The notes under the pieces are model-generated. The model saw only the letters and a program-made list of their open reading frames with translations. It did not search any database and was not told the DNA's origin. Source: an uncultured Bdellovibrionales bacterium (GTDB taxonomy: Bacteria; Bdellovibrionota; Bdellovibrionia; Bdellovibrionales; UBA1609). From it: a stretch of DNA of 64,000 bases. Each line of letters begins with the position of its first letter. Within the stretch, counting starts at the first letter, position 1. Made by a program: the position numbers and the translations under genes. The DNA is taken from the NCBI GenBank assembly GCA_903833275.1, contig CAILEP010000008.1, forward strand, positions 174,910 through 238,909, given 5' to 3'. Positions 51,557 through 60,306 of this stretch are shown here, one piece after another.

Positions 51557-52363
51557 ATGAATACCGACACAAAGTTCGCAGGCTCAATCCCGCAGATATA
51601 TCAATCTCACTTGGTTCCAATGATCTTTGAGTCATACGCAGCCGATCTCGCCGCTCGCCTCGCGCAGCACAATCCAACGAACGTGCTTGAAACGGCCGCC
51701 GGGACTGGCGCCGTGACCCAAGAAATTATTTTGCGCCTCGCCCCTGATTCGCACCTAACGGCGACCGACCTCAATCAACCTATGCTCGATCAAGCCAAGC
51801 AGAACGTGCAAGATAAGCGCGTTTCATGGCGACAGGCCGATGCACTCGCGCTGCCTTTTGATGATAAAAGCTTTGATGCTATCGCTTGCCAGTTCGGGGC
51901 CATGTTTTTTCCGAATCGAGTTCAAGCCTACAAAGAAGCCAAACGGACTCTAACGCCAGGGGGCCGATTCTTTTTTAATGTTTGGGACAGAATTTCAGAA
52001 AACGACTTCCCCCATTTAATCGAAGAAGCGCTGGCGATTCGATTCTCGAATGATCAGCCGCGATTTATGTCTCGCACCCCGCACGGCTACTTTGAAGCCG
52101 AACAGATACGTAGTAATCTCAATGCCGCCGGTTTCTTGAACATCTCAATCGAAACGGTCAGTCATAAAAGCAAGGCGCCCTCGCCGCATTTTGCCGCCAT
52201 GGCCTATTGCCAGGGCACTCCCTTGCGATCCGAAATCGAGTCACGCGCGCCGAATTCGCTTGAAGAGATCACTCAGCTTGCCTCAAAAACACTCGAAGAA
52301 AAATTCGGGCCCGGCCAAATCGAGGGCCGCATTCGCGCGCTGGTAATTTGTGCTGCCAACTGA
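51557..52363 (+). CDS. class I SAM-dependent methyltransferase (Methyltransf_11 type)
   Basis: 268 residues. Motif I is VLETAAGTGAVTQEI, motif II/III region DLNQPMLDQAKQN, and motif IV ADALALPFDDKSFDAIACQFG as in UbiE-like enzymes. Substrate unknown. GAGAGG ribosome-binding site seven bases from the ATG. It stands alone after the tRNA-Glu repeats. The 59491-60306 methyltransferase is similar in motif style but not the same gene. Confidence 0.85.
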   Translation: MNTDTKFAGSIPQIYQSHLVPMIFESYAADLAARLAQHNPTNVLETAAGTGAVTQEIILRLAPDSHLTATDLNQPMLDQAKQNVQDKRVSWRQADALALPFDDKSFDAIACQFGAMFFPNRVQAYKEAKRTLTPGGRFFFNVWDRISENDFPHLIEEALAIRFSNDQPRFMSRTPHGYFEAEQIRSNLNAAGFLNISIETVSHKSKAPSPHFAAMAYCQGTPLRSEIESRAPNSLEEITQLASKTLEEKFGPGQIEGRIRALVICAAN

Positions 52364-52411
52364 TCGACACTTAATATCGATTGAACTATGAGCAGCCCAA
52401 AGCTTTAAGGT

Positions 52412-53047
52412 TTATTGCGCTTTCGCGAGGTCCAGCCAAATCTCATTTCGGCGAAGAAACCAAAGCTGAAAGGGCGAATTGAATCGGGCCAGAACGGGCT
52501 CGCCTTCGGTTTTTAAATTTGCTTTTTTCAAACTCTCGCGAAAGTCATTCAATTTTTCTTGATAACGACTTTCAGACCAAGAACCCGAATACGAATAAAC
52601 TGCCACTCGTCGACCAGGCACTTTTCGCAATTGAACTCGCGAATCAATGGGGATCGGTAAATTTTCAAGATTGAACTTCTCGGGCATGGTAAATTGCACC
52701 GTATAACCACCCGACGACTTCACTTGGCTTACCGGCGCCGTCATTTCTATTTTTTCGGACTTCTCTTTTTTCTCTGCTTTCGTAGCGGCCGTGACCTGGG
52801 TTACAGGGGCTGTCATTTCGATTTTGGTCTTCGTCTTGTTATTGCCAAAAATATAGCTTGCGAGAATTCGAAAAGCACGATTGCCGGCCTCTGAAAAATC
52901 GGCATCCACCACAGTTTCAGCCACGACAATATCACCATAACTTCTAATTTCAAATTGATCTGATTTTGATTCGACCTTGTAGCGCGGTTCTTCGATCGCC
53001 ATACTGACCCCCGGATAAAGTAAAACGAGCAACATGAGAGTTCTCAA
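52412..53047 (-). CDS. SOUL-family heme-binding protein, secreted
   Basis: 211 residues with a short signal peptide (MRTLMLLVLLYPGVSMA). The SOUL domain is recognisable: EEPRYKVESKSDQFEIRSYGDIVVAETVV, SYIFGNNKTKTKIEMTAPVTQV, IEMTAPVSQV, FTMPEKF and ESRYQEKLNDFRESL. Such proteins bind heme or related tetrapyrroles. It lies next to the light-response module, though a functional link is inference. Confidence 0.85.
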   Translation of the reverse strand: MRTLMLLVLLYPGVSMAIEEPRYKVESKSDQFEIRSYGDIVVAETVVDADFSEAGNRAFRILASYIFGNNKTKTKIEMTAPVTQVTAATKAEKKEKSEKIEMTAPVSQVKSSGGYTVQFTMPEKFNLENLPIPIDSRVQLRKVPGRRVAVYSYSGSWSESRYQEKLNDFRESLKKANLKTEGEPVLARFNSPFQLWFLRRNEIWLDLAKAQ

Positions 53048-53109
53048 AAAGCCTCCCTTAAAAAAGGATTAGCCTACACCTAACAAAGATGAGGTCATTA
53101 TTGATATCG

Positions 53110-53223
53110 TCAAGAGACATAGCCCTCAAAAAAGGTGGGCGAAAACTTCTCTAGTAACTTTGGTATCGCTCGGCCTATGTAGCCGCTGGCGCCTGCAATG
53201 ACAATATTTGGCGAGCCCTTCAT
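53110..53223 (-). pseudogene. truncated NAD(P)-binding Rossmann protein (37 residues)
   Basis: The ATG at 53223 overlaps the phrB stop (ATGA). The product starts MKGSPNIVIAGASGYIGRAI, with the GxxGxxG of an extended SDR/NmrA-type oxidoreductase, then stops after 37 residues. A full-length enzyme of this kind has a few hundred residues, so this is a truncated gene downstream of phrB. What removed the rest is not visible. Confidence 0.65.
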
Positions 53224-54656
53224 TTTAAAAGCTCACGATACATCGTAAGCGCTCGCACAGTCTGCCGAGAGTGCTCAACAATAGGATTCGGATAGTCTAT
53301 GCCAACCGTAAATTTAGGGTTTGCTTGAGATGGGGCATCGAGCGAAAGAAAATGAATCTCTTTAGCCGAAAGGGCCTTAAGCTCCGGGACCCACTCTTTA
53401 ATAAATTCACAATCGGCATCAAATTTTTGCGATTGCCGAACCGGATTAAAAATTCGAAAGTAGGGCTGAGAGTCACATCCAGTCGACGCGCACCACTGCC
53501 ATCCACCGTTGTTAGCAGCCAAATCAAAGTCCAAGAGCTTCTCGGCGAAATAGGCCTCACCCTTTCGCCAGTCCACAAGAAGGTCTTTAACTAAAAACGA
53601 TGCCGTAATCATTCGCAATCGATTGTGCATCCAGCCAGTCTGATTTAGCTGCCTCAAACCAGCGTCTACAATCGGAAAACCGGTTCGGCCTTCACACCAG
53701 GCGTTAAAGTTCTCATCGGTGCCCTGCCATTTGATTTTCTCGTAATCTTTCTTAAAAGCGCCCTTCGCAACGTGAGGAAATCGATCGAGAATCATATGAT
53801 AGAATTCTCGCCAAATTAACTCTGAAAGCCAAATTGTCGAACCCGCAGAGCGATGCCCCATACATAGGCGCACACACTCTCGAATCGAAATGGTGCCAAA
53901 ACGTAAATGGACCGAAAGACCTGACGTGCCAGAGCCAAGCCGCGGAAAGTCGCGCGTAAGGTGATAAGACTCTAAACCTTCGGCCCAACGCTTTAAGGCC
54001 TTCAGGGCCGCCGAGCGGCCGGGCTTTGGCGACTCGAGTAATGATTCGGATCGCAGAAAGCCAACCTGCTTCAACGAAGGCATTTGTGAAATTTCAGATA
54101 TAACTTTTTTCGTCATGAATCTATTTTCAGCAACCGTAAGGGCCAAATAGTCAGACGACTTCAATTTTTTTAACCAAACATTTTTATAGGGCGTGAACAT
54201 TTTGTAAGGGCTGCCATCGGATTTACTGATGTCTTGACCCGAAAAAATAACTTGATCCTTCAATGCATGACATTGCAAGTTCGCGCTCTCTAGTGCGGAG
54301 CGAACTTTCTTATCTCGCACCTTCGCCGATGGCTCATAGTCTTCGTTAAAGTAAACAGCCCCTGCGCCAATTTTCTTAGCAATCTTCGGAACTTCAATCA
54401 GAGGGTCGCCGTACACCACGATGAGCTGAGACCCTTGTTTTTTTAGCTGATCATTTAATTCAACTATTGAGTCATAAATAAACGTGACCCTCGCGTCTAA
54501 TTTTGATTTCAATTGACCTAAAATATTAGAGTCGAAAACAAAAGCCACTGCGACTTTTGTTGACTCAGCACAGGCTTTACTAAGGGCCGCGTTGTCCTCA
54601 AGTCGAAGATCACGCCGAAGCCAAACCAAACTGACGTCACGAACTGCACTTTTCAT
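53220..54656 (-). CDS. phrB: deoxyribodipyrimidine photolyase (class I CPD type)
   Basis: 478 residues. N-terminal photoantenna-binding domain (LVWLRRDLRLEDNAALSKA) and C-terminal FAD domain with RLGSGTSGLSVHLRFGTISIRE, ELIWREFYHMIL, GFPIVDAGLRQLNQTGWMHNRLRMI and DFDLAANNGGWQWCASTGCDSQPYFRIFNP. It repairs cyclobutane pyrimidine dimers with blue light. Divergent from the CarH-like regulator, with a palindrome in the shared region; followed by a truncated Rossmann gene. Confidence 0.96.
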   Translation of the reverse strand: MKSAVRDVSLVWLRRDLRLEDNAALSKACAESTKVAVAFVFDSNILGQLKSKLDARVTFIYDSIVELNDQLKKQGSQLIVVYGDPLIEVPKIAKKIGAGAVYFNEDYEPSAKVRDKKVRSALESANLQCHALKDQVIFSGQDISKSDGSPYKMFTPYKNVWLKKLKSSDYLALTVAENRFMTKKVISEISQMPSLKQVGFLRSESLLESPKPGRSAALKALKRWAEGLESYHLTRDFPRLGSGTSGLSVHLRFGTISIRECVRLCMGHRSAGSTIWLSELIWREFYHMILDRFPHVAKGAFKKDYEKIKWQGTDENFNAWCEGRTGFPIVDAGLRQLNQTGWMHNRLRMITASFLVKDLLVDWRKGEAYFAEKLLDFDLAANNGGWQWCASTGCDSQPYFRIFNPVRQSQKFDADCEFIKEWVPELKALSAKEIHFLSLDAPSQANPKFTVGIDYPNPIVEHSRQTVRALTMYRELLK

Positions 54657-54693
54657 ATTGAAGGCACCACAATCAATCAGGTAATTACCGGCG

Positions 54694-54722
54694 TTGCCCG
54701 GCGACCCCTAATACTCTATTAT
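54694..54722 (+). promoter_or_regulatory. probable promoter of the CarH-like gene
   Basis: TTGCCC (54694-54699) and TATTAT (54717-54722) are separated by exactly 17 bases. The predicted start near 54729 lies just before the palindrome at 54735-54756, so a bound repressor could block its own transcription. Confidence 0.55.
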
Positions 54723-54734
54723 GTCGCTTCAACA

Positions 54735-54756
54735 TTGTATAGATTTTTCTATACAA
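54735..54756. promoter_or_regulatory. palindromic operator in the phrB/carH-like intergenic region
   Basis: TTGTATAGA, four T, TCTATACAA: a perfect inverted repeat of two 9-base arms. It covers the predicted -10 (TATACA on the minus strand) and spacer of the phrB promoter and lies just downstream of the predicted start of the regulator gene. MerR/CarH/LitR dimers bind such dyads. Confidence 0.7.
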
Positions 54757-54764
54757 CCCATCAA
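54736..54764 (-). promoter_or_regulatory. probable phrB promoter
   Basis: On the minus strand TTGATG (54759-54764), a 17-base spacer, and TATACA (54736-54741). The -10 and spacer coincide with the palindrome, as expected for repression. Confidence 0.5.
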
Positions 54765-54784
54765 CACCTGCTAAACTTGTTTTT

Positions 54785-55696
54785 ATGCACAGCCCCCGAG
54801 CCAGTTACAAAATACGTCAAGTTAGTGACCTCACTGGCGCCAACGAGTTTCTGTTAAGAGCCTGGGAGAATCGCTACTCAGCCTTTACTCCCGCTCGCAC
54901 CAAGACCGGACGACGCTTATACAGCGAAACCGACGTATTGAAGGCTCAGGCGCTGGTCACGCTCACCAAGCAAGGCGTCCGTATAGGCGAAATCGCCCAA
55001 CTCGATCTAGGCAACCTCAATAAATTGATTAAAAAGAGTTCGGCCCTAAATGTCGCACTCGACTCGAATATTTTAGTGAAACACATAATAACTAGTGCCA
55101 ACCAATTTAATTGGCCCGAAGTGCATCATTTGATATTGCGAGAAAAGCAAAAGGCCACACCTCTGCACTGGATTCACGGTCTGATCACGCCCCTATTGGC
55201 CGAAATCGGTCGACAGGTCAACGCGGGGCTAATCTCGATAACTCAGGAGCATATCCTTTCGGCAATAATTAAAGAGCATGTCGTATCTCAATCTGGTGAA
55301 AGGCGAACCAAAAAAAATGGACCCCGCATTATTTTAGCCGCACCTGAAGGTGATTTTCATGAGCTTGGCATTCTAATTGCTAAACGCATAGCCAACGAAC
55401 TAGGAGCCAACACTCTTTTTCTCGGCCCTCATATGCCAATGAGCGAGTTGGCCGCTATCTGCGTTCGATACAAAGCGACGCACCTGCTGATGACCTCTAA
55501 CTTTCAAACGCCTAATGGCGCAAAAGCGGGCTATCTTAAATTTTTGAATTTTTTAGATCGCACTTTAGATTCTAAAGTGACACTTTGGTTGGCCGGTGCT
55601 AACGCCTTGAAATACCCGCTATCCTTAAAGCGACCATTTAAAACATTTAACTCTTTTAATGTTTACGAAGAAGAGGTCAGAAAATGTCTAGAGTAA
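54785..55696 (+). CDS. carH: MerR-type regulator with cobalamin-binding domain (CarH/LitR family)
   Basis: 303 residues. MerR helix-turn-helix at 8-70 (YKIRQVSDLTGANEFLLRAWENRY), a four-helix capping region, and a B12-binding fold at about 180-280 with the DxHxxG motif (Asp190, His192, Gly195). In CarH, a Trp nine residues before the EH pair shields 5'-deoxyadenosylcobalamin; here the EH is present (Glu155-His156) but the Trp position is Val145. The gene is divergent from phrB, so it is a strong candidate for a light-dependent repressor of DNA repair. The gene symbol is by similarity. Confidence 0.85.
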   Translation: MHSPRASYKIRQVSDLTGANEFLLRAWENRYSAFTPARTKTGRRLYSETDVLKAQALVTLTKQGVRIGEIAQLDLGNLNKLIKKSSALNVALDSNILVKHIITSANQFNWPEVHHLILREKQKATPLHWIHGLITPLLAEIGRQVNAGLISITQEHILSAIIKEHVVSQSGERRTKKNGPRIILAAPEGDFHELGILIAKRIANELGANTLFLGPHMPMSELAAICVRYKATHLLMTSNFQTPNGAKAGYLKFLNFLDRTLDSKVTLWLAGANALKYPLSLKRPFKTFNSFNVYEEEVRKCLE

Positions 55697-56409
55697 TTCT
55701 GTCTTTGGCTGGGGCTCTTGCTTTTTGTATATGCTCTCACGCAGAAACACGCACCGAAAGATACACCAGCGTCGCCCGCGATAAAAATGGTGCAGAGGCC
55801 TACCAAGAGAAACATGAAGTGCTATTTAGTGATCGAAGCGTGCAGAAGGCCAACACGCAATACCTGGACCCAAAAGGTCATTTGATTGGCGAAATGACCT
55901 CCGACTTTACCAAAATGGTCACTATCCCAGATTACGAGTACAAAAATCTTCGCACCGGGACATCGAACGGAATTAAATTAGATAAAAATAAGATAACGCT
56001 CTGGCGCAAGGCTAAAAATGGCAAAATAGAAAACATTGATTTTTTTAGAGATAAATTTTCAAACGACGCGCTGATCGTGGGCTGCCAAGGCTTACACTAC
56101 TATTTGATAGACAATCTTGAGCACGTGAAAGAGATGAAGACGGTGCCAGTGGTCTATTTTATCCCGGGCAAGCTTGATTACTATAAGTTTAGTTTAAAAT
56201 ATGACCGCGATGATGAAAAATATATCTATCTCACTATCTCAATCGACAATTTTTTATTGCGACTATTTTCGTCTAAACTTGACCTCAAGTACAGTAAGTC
56301 TGACCGGCATCTTGTTCAGTTCTCTGGGCTATCGAATATTACAAATGAAAGTGATCAGATGCAAAATGTGGTTATTGATTACAAGTATGACAGCCATTTC
56401 GCCCCTTGA
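55684..56409 (+). CDS. secreted protein of unknown function, coupled to the light regulator
   Basis: 241 residues with signal peptide (MSRVILSLAGALAFCICSHAE). Beta-rich, with TERYTSVARDKNGAEAYQEKHEVLF near the start, in the style of DUF6134-like periplasmic proteins. The ATG lies 13 bases inside the 3' end of the regulator, so expression follows it. Role unknown. Confidence 0.75.
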   Translation: MSRVILSLAGALAFCICSHAETRTERYTSVARDKNGAEAYQEKHEVLFSDRSVQKANTQYLDPKGHLIGEMTSDFTKMVTIPDYEYKNLRTGTSNGIKLDKNKITLWRKAKNGKIENIDFFRDKFSNDALIVGCQGLHYYLIDNLEHVKEMKTVPVVYFIPGKLDYYKFSLKYDRDDEKYIYLTISIDNFLLRLFSSKLDLKYSKSDRHLVQFSGLSNITNESDQMQNVVIDYKYDSHFAP

Positions 56410-56418
56410 GAAAATTTA

Positions 56419-57058
56419 ATGTCATCGATCAACCACCACCCAACCTTTAATTATTCGCAACCAGATAGCTATCGCTTTTCACACGACTCGGTCTTTTTAG
56501 CGCGAAAGGTGTTCGAGCTCTTGCGGAGTGAGATCAAAACGGAGTGGCAGGCGCTTGATCTTTGCGCGGGCTGCGGTATCGTCGGTATGGATTTTCTCTT
56601 TCACTGCCGAAAAGAACTTCAACTCGTGCCCCCGTGGTTTTGATTTTTTAGAAGTGCAGGACGACTACAAGTCACATTTTGATATCAACAAAGACCGCCT
56701 AGAGAGTCTTGATACAAAAATTCAATATTTAAGCCAGAACTATGTCGAGCCCATCCCCACGCAATATGACCTGATTCTCTGTAACCCGCCTTACTTTAAT
56801 CCGAGCGAGGGCCTGCTCTCGCCAAACCGATTTAAGAACCGCTGTCGTTTTTTTATCGATGCTTCGCATGCAGAGCTAATCGCCACAATTGAATCGGCCC
56901 TACGGCACAAGGGTCGAGCCTATGTCTTAACTCGAAATGCAAAACCTCCGACCACAGCCAAACTCAATGCACAGGTCGTTGGCGATATTCGCGGCACGAC
57001 GTTGATTTGCTATGAGCGCATAATCGGCGACACCGCCCCGAGTATTCAGGGTGGTTAG
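56419..57058 (+). pseudogene. TrmN6/YfiC-like methyltransferase with a frameshift
   Basis: The N-terminal part (frame from 56419) gives FNYSQPDSYRFSHDSVFLARKV and motif I ALDLCAGCGIVGMDF; the C-terminal part, in the next frame, gives FDFLEVQDDYKSHFDINKDRL and motif IV LILCNPPYFNPSEG. Removing one T from the run at 56638-56641 joins them into one continuous 213-residue protein of the family that methylates A37 of tRNA-Val or similar targets. Whether the shift is a true mutation or a sequencing error cannot be told here. Confidence 0.8.
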
Positions 57059-57188
57059 CTATGCGCGCGATGACGGGCGTGCGCCAAGTTACCATCTTTG
57101 AGTGCGCATTTCTTTACATGTTTTATTCAATAAGTTACGCTTTACCTTCAAATGGCTGCTCAAGGTAAAAAGCAAAACGGAGGCCTAA

Positions 57189-57569
57189 ATGAACCAAGGT
57201 CTACCAAAATGGATTTTTATCACCTGCACGCTTATCTCACTACTTAGTTTTTTTGTCGGAGTCTCGCTTTATCTTTCTCCTGAAACCTTTATTAAAGATG
57301 TCGATTTCGCGGCCATGGGCGTTCGCTATTTGGCAAACATGTGGGCGGCAAGGCAGATTTCAATCGGCGGCATTCTTGCCTTCTCGCTTCTTCGAAGGTC
57401 GTCTTCAATGTTGCAAGTATCTCTACTTGCCTACTTCTTAATGAATTTACAAGATGCAGGCATTGGGATTCTAAAAGCCGACAGCGGTTTGATCGCCGGC
57501 GCTTCAATTTTCACTGCTCTTTCTGGATTTATGATCTTTCGCTTACGCGCGATTGAAACTCAGAAATAG
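57189..57569 (+). CDS. four-helix membrane protein of unknown function
   Basis: 126 residues with four predicted transmembrane helices (WIFITCTLISLLSFFVGVSLYL, then three more). GGAGG lies five bases before the ATG, so translation is well supported. No conserved domain recognised; size and topology resemble DUF4345-like proteins. Confidence 0.7.
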   Translation: MNQGLPKWIFITCTLISLLSFFVGVSLYLSPETFIKDVDFAAMGVRYLANMWAARQISIGGILAFSLLRRSSSMLQVSLLAYFLMNLQDAGIGILKADSGLIAGASIFTALSGFMIFRLRAIETQK

Positions 57570-57606
57570 TTTTGGATTTTCGAGACCAAGATGAACACTC
57601 GCCAAA

Positions 57607-58689
57607 TTAATTACCGAGTAAGAGCGCTTTGCAATTTTCTATATTTTTCTTTTTCAATTCGGGCGCAAGCTCGAAACCCTCAAGAACTTGTTCAGACGTA
57701 AGCTCGGTTGGTTGATCGAGAACCTGAACGGGCTTCGAGATATTGAGCAATCGCATAAGGGCGTCCATATTGAGCTCGACGGCACCTTTCGCCATCGCAC
57801 GCACCATCTTAAAGCGTCGAGTAAACTCAGCCGCTTGATAGAAAAGCGGGCCCAATACACTCACCTTTACAATCAAATACATGGCATGGCTATTCTCGCG
57901 CAATAGGTCGACAACCTGCGGCCCAAAGAGATGATCCATTGCCGTAGGCTCTGAACCGATGCCAGCCTCGATACCCGCGATGGTGAGCCCAATACTTGCG
58001 CCCAAAACCGACCACTCAGCACCGTGACTTAAATGCGTAATCTCGATCACTTCATCGGTCGCCTCTTCATTTCGTCGAAGCATTGTTGAGCGCATATCGC
58101 GCTCTTTGCCGCCGCCGCCCATCCATTTTGAGAACTCAGCTCGAATTTTACCTTCGCACAACAAAATTTTTGGCGAAACCGCGAGCGGTGGGTTGAGGCC
58201 TCTTTTTTGAAATTGAATATTGAGCAACTGCTTTTCACTTTCGGTTAGCGATATTCGTAACTCGTTGACTAGATCAAAGAATTTTTGAGAGCGCGCGAAA
58301 GCTTCGACCTGACCCCAATTGCCCTGGCTTCGCAGAAATTTCATTTCGTTTGCGTACTCGACCGCCATGTCTGCGACTGAGCTCTGCAAGTCACTTTCGG
58401 CCTGAGAAGAACCATAATAGTGCATCGAAGCGAGAGTCACCTCGGCTTCTGGGGTATTTTTAAGCTCTTTTAGAAGTCGGCGAATTGTGTTTACACTTGC
58501 GATCGCTTTTTTGCGAGCCAGACTGCGCTCACGACCAGCCATCCAACCGACCTTCAAAGCTTTGAAATCAGCGTAGGTAGACATGGCCATTAAAATCGCG
58601 AAGGCTGGTGGGGCGTAGGCCATTTTATCGAGAAAATGCTCTTGAGCAATTGGGTTACCATGGGCCAACTCAACCCAATAGGCGTACAT
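57607..58689 (-). CDS. membrane-associated hypothetical protein
   Basis: 360 residues from ATG 58689. An N-terminal hydrophobic segment (FAILMAMSTYADF) and a central hydrophobic stretch (WSVLGASIGLTIAGIEAGIG) flank a long helical domain (AIASVNTIRRLLKELKNTPEAEVT...). Family unknown. It follows a small secreted-protein gene by nine bases and is probably co-transcribed with it. Confidence 0.65.
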   Translation of the reverse strand: MYAYWVELAHGNPIAQEHFLDKMAYAPPAFAILMAMSTYADFKALKVGWMAGRERSLARKKAIASVNTIRRLLKELKNTPEAEVTLASMHYYGSSQAESDLQSSVADMAVEYANEMKFLRSQGNWGQVEAFARSQKFFDLVNELRISLTESEKQLLNIQFQKRGLNPPLAVSPKILLCEGKIRAEFSKWMGGGGKERDMRSTMLRRNEEATDEVIEITHLSHGAEWSVLGASIGLTIAGIEAGIGSEPTAMDHLFGPQVVDLLRENSHAMYLIVKVSVLGPLFYQAAEFTRRFKMVRAMAKGAVELNMDALMRLLNISKPVQVLDQPTELTSEQVLEGFELAPELKKKNIENCKALLLGN

Positions 58690-58698
58690 CAATGCGAC

Positions 58699-59193
58699 CT
58701 AGGCCCCTACGGTCATAAATGCGTTCGTCGACCGTTGCGCGATCGCAATCTTCTTCAATTTTTTATTTTTCAGATGACTCAACAATTGATCGGCTAAATT
58801 TTTCATGTGTTCAAGTTTGGCAGGGTCTTGCCGAATGCGAGCCTGAACCAAAGCCAGAAAACGTATGTAGGTTCCGCCTTGGTCCTGCAATCGCTCTGCG
58901 AGACGGGCTAAAACCACCGGGTCTTCAGTATTTTCAAGTGCTGCAACAAAGACCTCTACATCTTTATACGAACTAGCTCTAATAAGATCGTCAAGGTAAG
59001 GCCGACTGGCTTCACTAAAATCAGATCGCACCTGCTCTATTAGTTCGGCCTTATTCTGCGGTAGTTCTTTATAGGTCTCAATAAGAGCCGAAAGAGCACG
59101 AGACTCATCGATTGGCGTCGAAGTTGCCAGGGCGGTATTTGCCCAAACCGACGACGTTGCAATAATAAATAAAAAAGCCGATAGCATTCGCAT
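58699..59193 (-). CDS. small secreted helical protein
   Basis: 164 residues with a signal peptide (MRMLSAFLFIIATSSVWANTALA). The mature part is helical and charged with HEAT-like character (EDPVVLARLAERLQDQGGTYIRFLALVQARI). No family recognised. Upstream partner of the 57607-58689 gene, so the two may act together at the membrane. Confidence 0.65.
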   Translation of the reverse strand: MRMLSAFLFIIATSSVWANTALATSTPIDESRALSALIETYKELPQNKAELIEQVRSDFSEASRPYLDDLIRASSYKDVEVFVAALENTEDPVVLARLAERLQDQGGTYIRFLALVQARIRQDPAKLEHMKNLADQLLSHLKNKKLKKIAIAQRSTNAFMTVGA

Positions 59194-59490
59194 TATTGAC
59201 TGCTAGTGATTGCATGCGGCATGCCAAAAAAAACACCAAAACCGGTGAAATTGCCTGCAAAATGACCCAAGAATCTGGCTGGGCAGGCTGCAGAGGCCAA
59301 ACCGGGTGTATAAGTTGCCTATTTTCGTCACTTGTCTGCCTAAGATCATTTGCCTTCATAAGCAGGGCAAATACACCGAGTCGACAGGCCAAGCGTATTC
59401 GACGCCCGGTTGCGCATTGCCGCCTGGTTGGTTGAGGAGTAGCCTGACTGTTCAACCTACTGGTTTTTCTAGCCACCGAAAGCGAGCACA
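59194..59490. other. intergenic region without a supported gene
   Basis: Frames open here on both strands give Cys/Arg-rich or Ser-rich products without start signals. A doubled GCATGC lies near 59213-59225. Otherwise nothing is seen. Confidence 0.4.
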
Positions 59491-60306
59491 ATGATGAGTT
59501 CGAACAAAGCCCTCTGGGAAAAAGGCGATTTTACCCGGATCGCAGAATATATGCGAGAAAGCGGCGAAGCACTTGTAAAGGATTTTGAAATCTCTAAGGG
59601 GCTCAAGGTTCTCGATCTCGGCTGTGGCGATGGTACGACTGCTGTGCCCGCGGCAAAACTTGGCGCTCACGTGTTGGGCGTTGATATTGCAAAAAACCTG
59701 GTTGCTGCCGGCAACAAACGCGCCCATCAGATCGGCCTTACGAATTGTAAATTTCAAGAGGGTGATGCCTCTAACCTGCACGAAATAAAAGATCGCTCTT
59801 TTGATTTAGCCGTCAGTATTTTCGGGGCCATGTTTTCGCCAAAGCCTTTTGACGTCGCAAGAGAATTGGTGCGCGTGGTGCGCCCACGCGGTCGCATAAT
59901 TATGGGCAATTGGATTCCGAATGACCCGACCCTTGTCGCACAAATTTTGAAAGTTTGCTCAACATACTCACCACCCCCTGCTGACGGTTTCATCAGCCCA
60001 ATGACCTGGGGTATTGAAGAAAATGTGATCGAAAGATTTGGCGAAGCCGGGGTTTCAAAAGACAACATCTCGTTCTCAACCGAAACCTTTACGTTTCGAA
60101 TGCCTCGTTCACCGACTGAATGCCTTGCTACCTTCCGAAATTATTATGGCCCAACGATGAATGCCTTCGAAGCCGCAGAGCAAAGTGGTCGTGCTGACGA
60201 GCTACAGCGAGAGCTTGAAGCATTGTTTAAAAGCCAAAACAAAAGTTCGAGCGAAAACGCCACACGCATCCCGGCGACATTCTTGCGAGTTACTGTTTCT
60301 TTGTAA
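59491..60306 (+). CDS. class I SAM-dependent methyltransferase (UbiE-like)
   Basis: 271 residues. Motif I is VLDLGCGDGTTAVPAAKLG, followed by VLGVDIAKNLVAAGNKRA, EGDASNLHEIKDRSFDLAVSIFGAMFSPKPFDVARELVRVVRPRGRI. The FGAMFSP segment is also seen in the 51557 gene (FGAMFFPNR), so the two belong to one subfamily. Substrate unknown. Convergent overlap of 17 bases with the next gene. Confidence 0.87.
   Translation: MMSSNKALWEKGDFTRIAEYMRESGEALVKDFEISKGLKVLDLGCGDGTTAVPAAKLGAHVLGVDIAKNLVAAGNKRAHQIGLTNCKFQEGDASNLHEIKDRSFDLAVSIFGAMFSPKPFDVARELVRVVRPRGRIIMGNWIPNDPTLVAQILKVCSTYSPPPADGFISPMTWGIEENVIERFGEAGVSKDNISFSTETFTFRMPRSPTECLATFRNYYGPTMNAFEAAEQSGRADELQRELEALFKSQNKSSSENATRIPATFLRVTVSL

Noticed and set aside
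59105..59491. A 128-codon minus-strand frame over the gap at 59.2-59.5 kb
   Set aside because: It overlaps a better-supported signal-peptide gene in another frame and lacks a ribosome-binding site.
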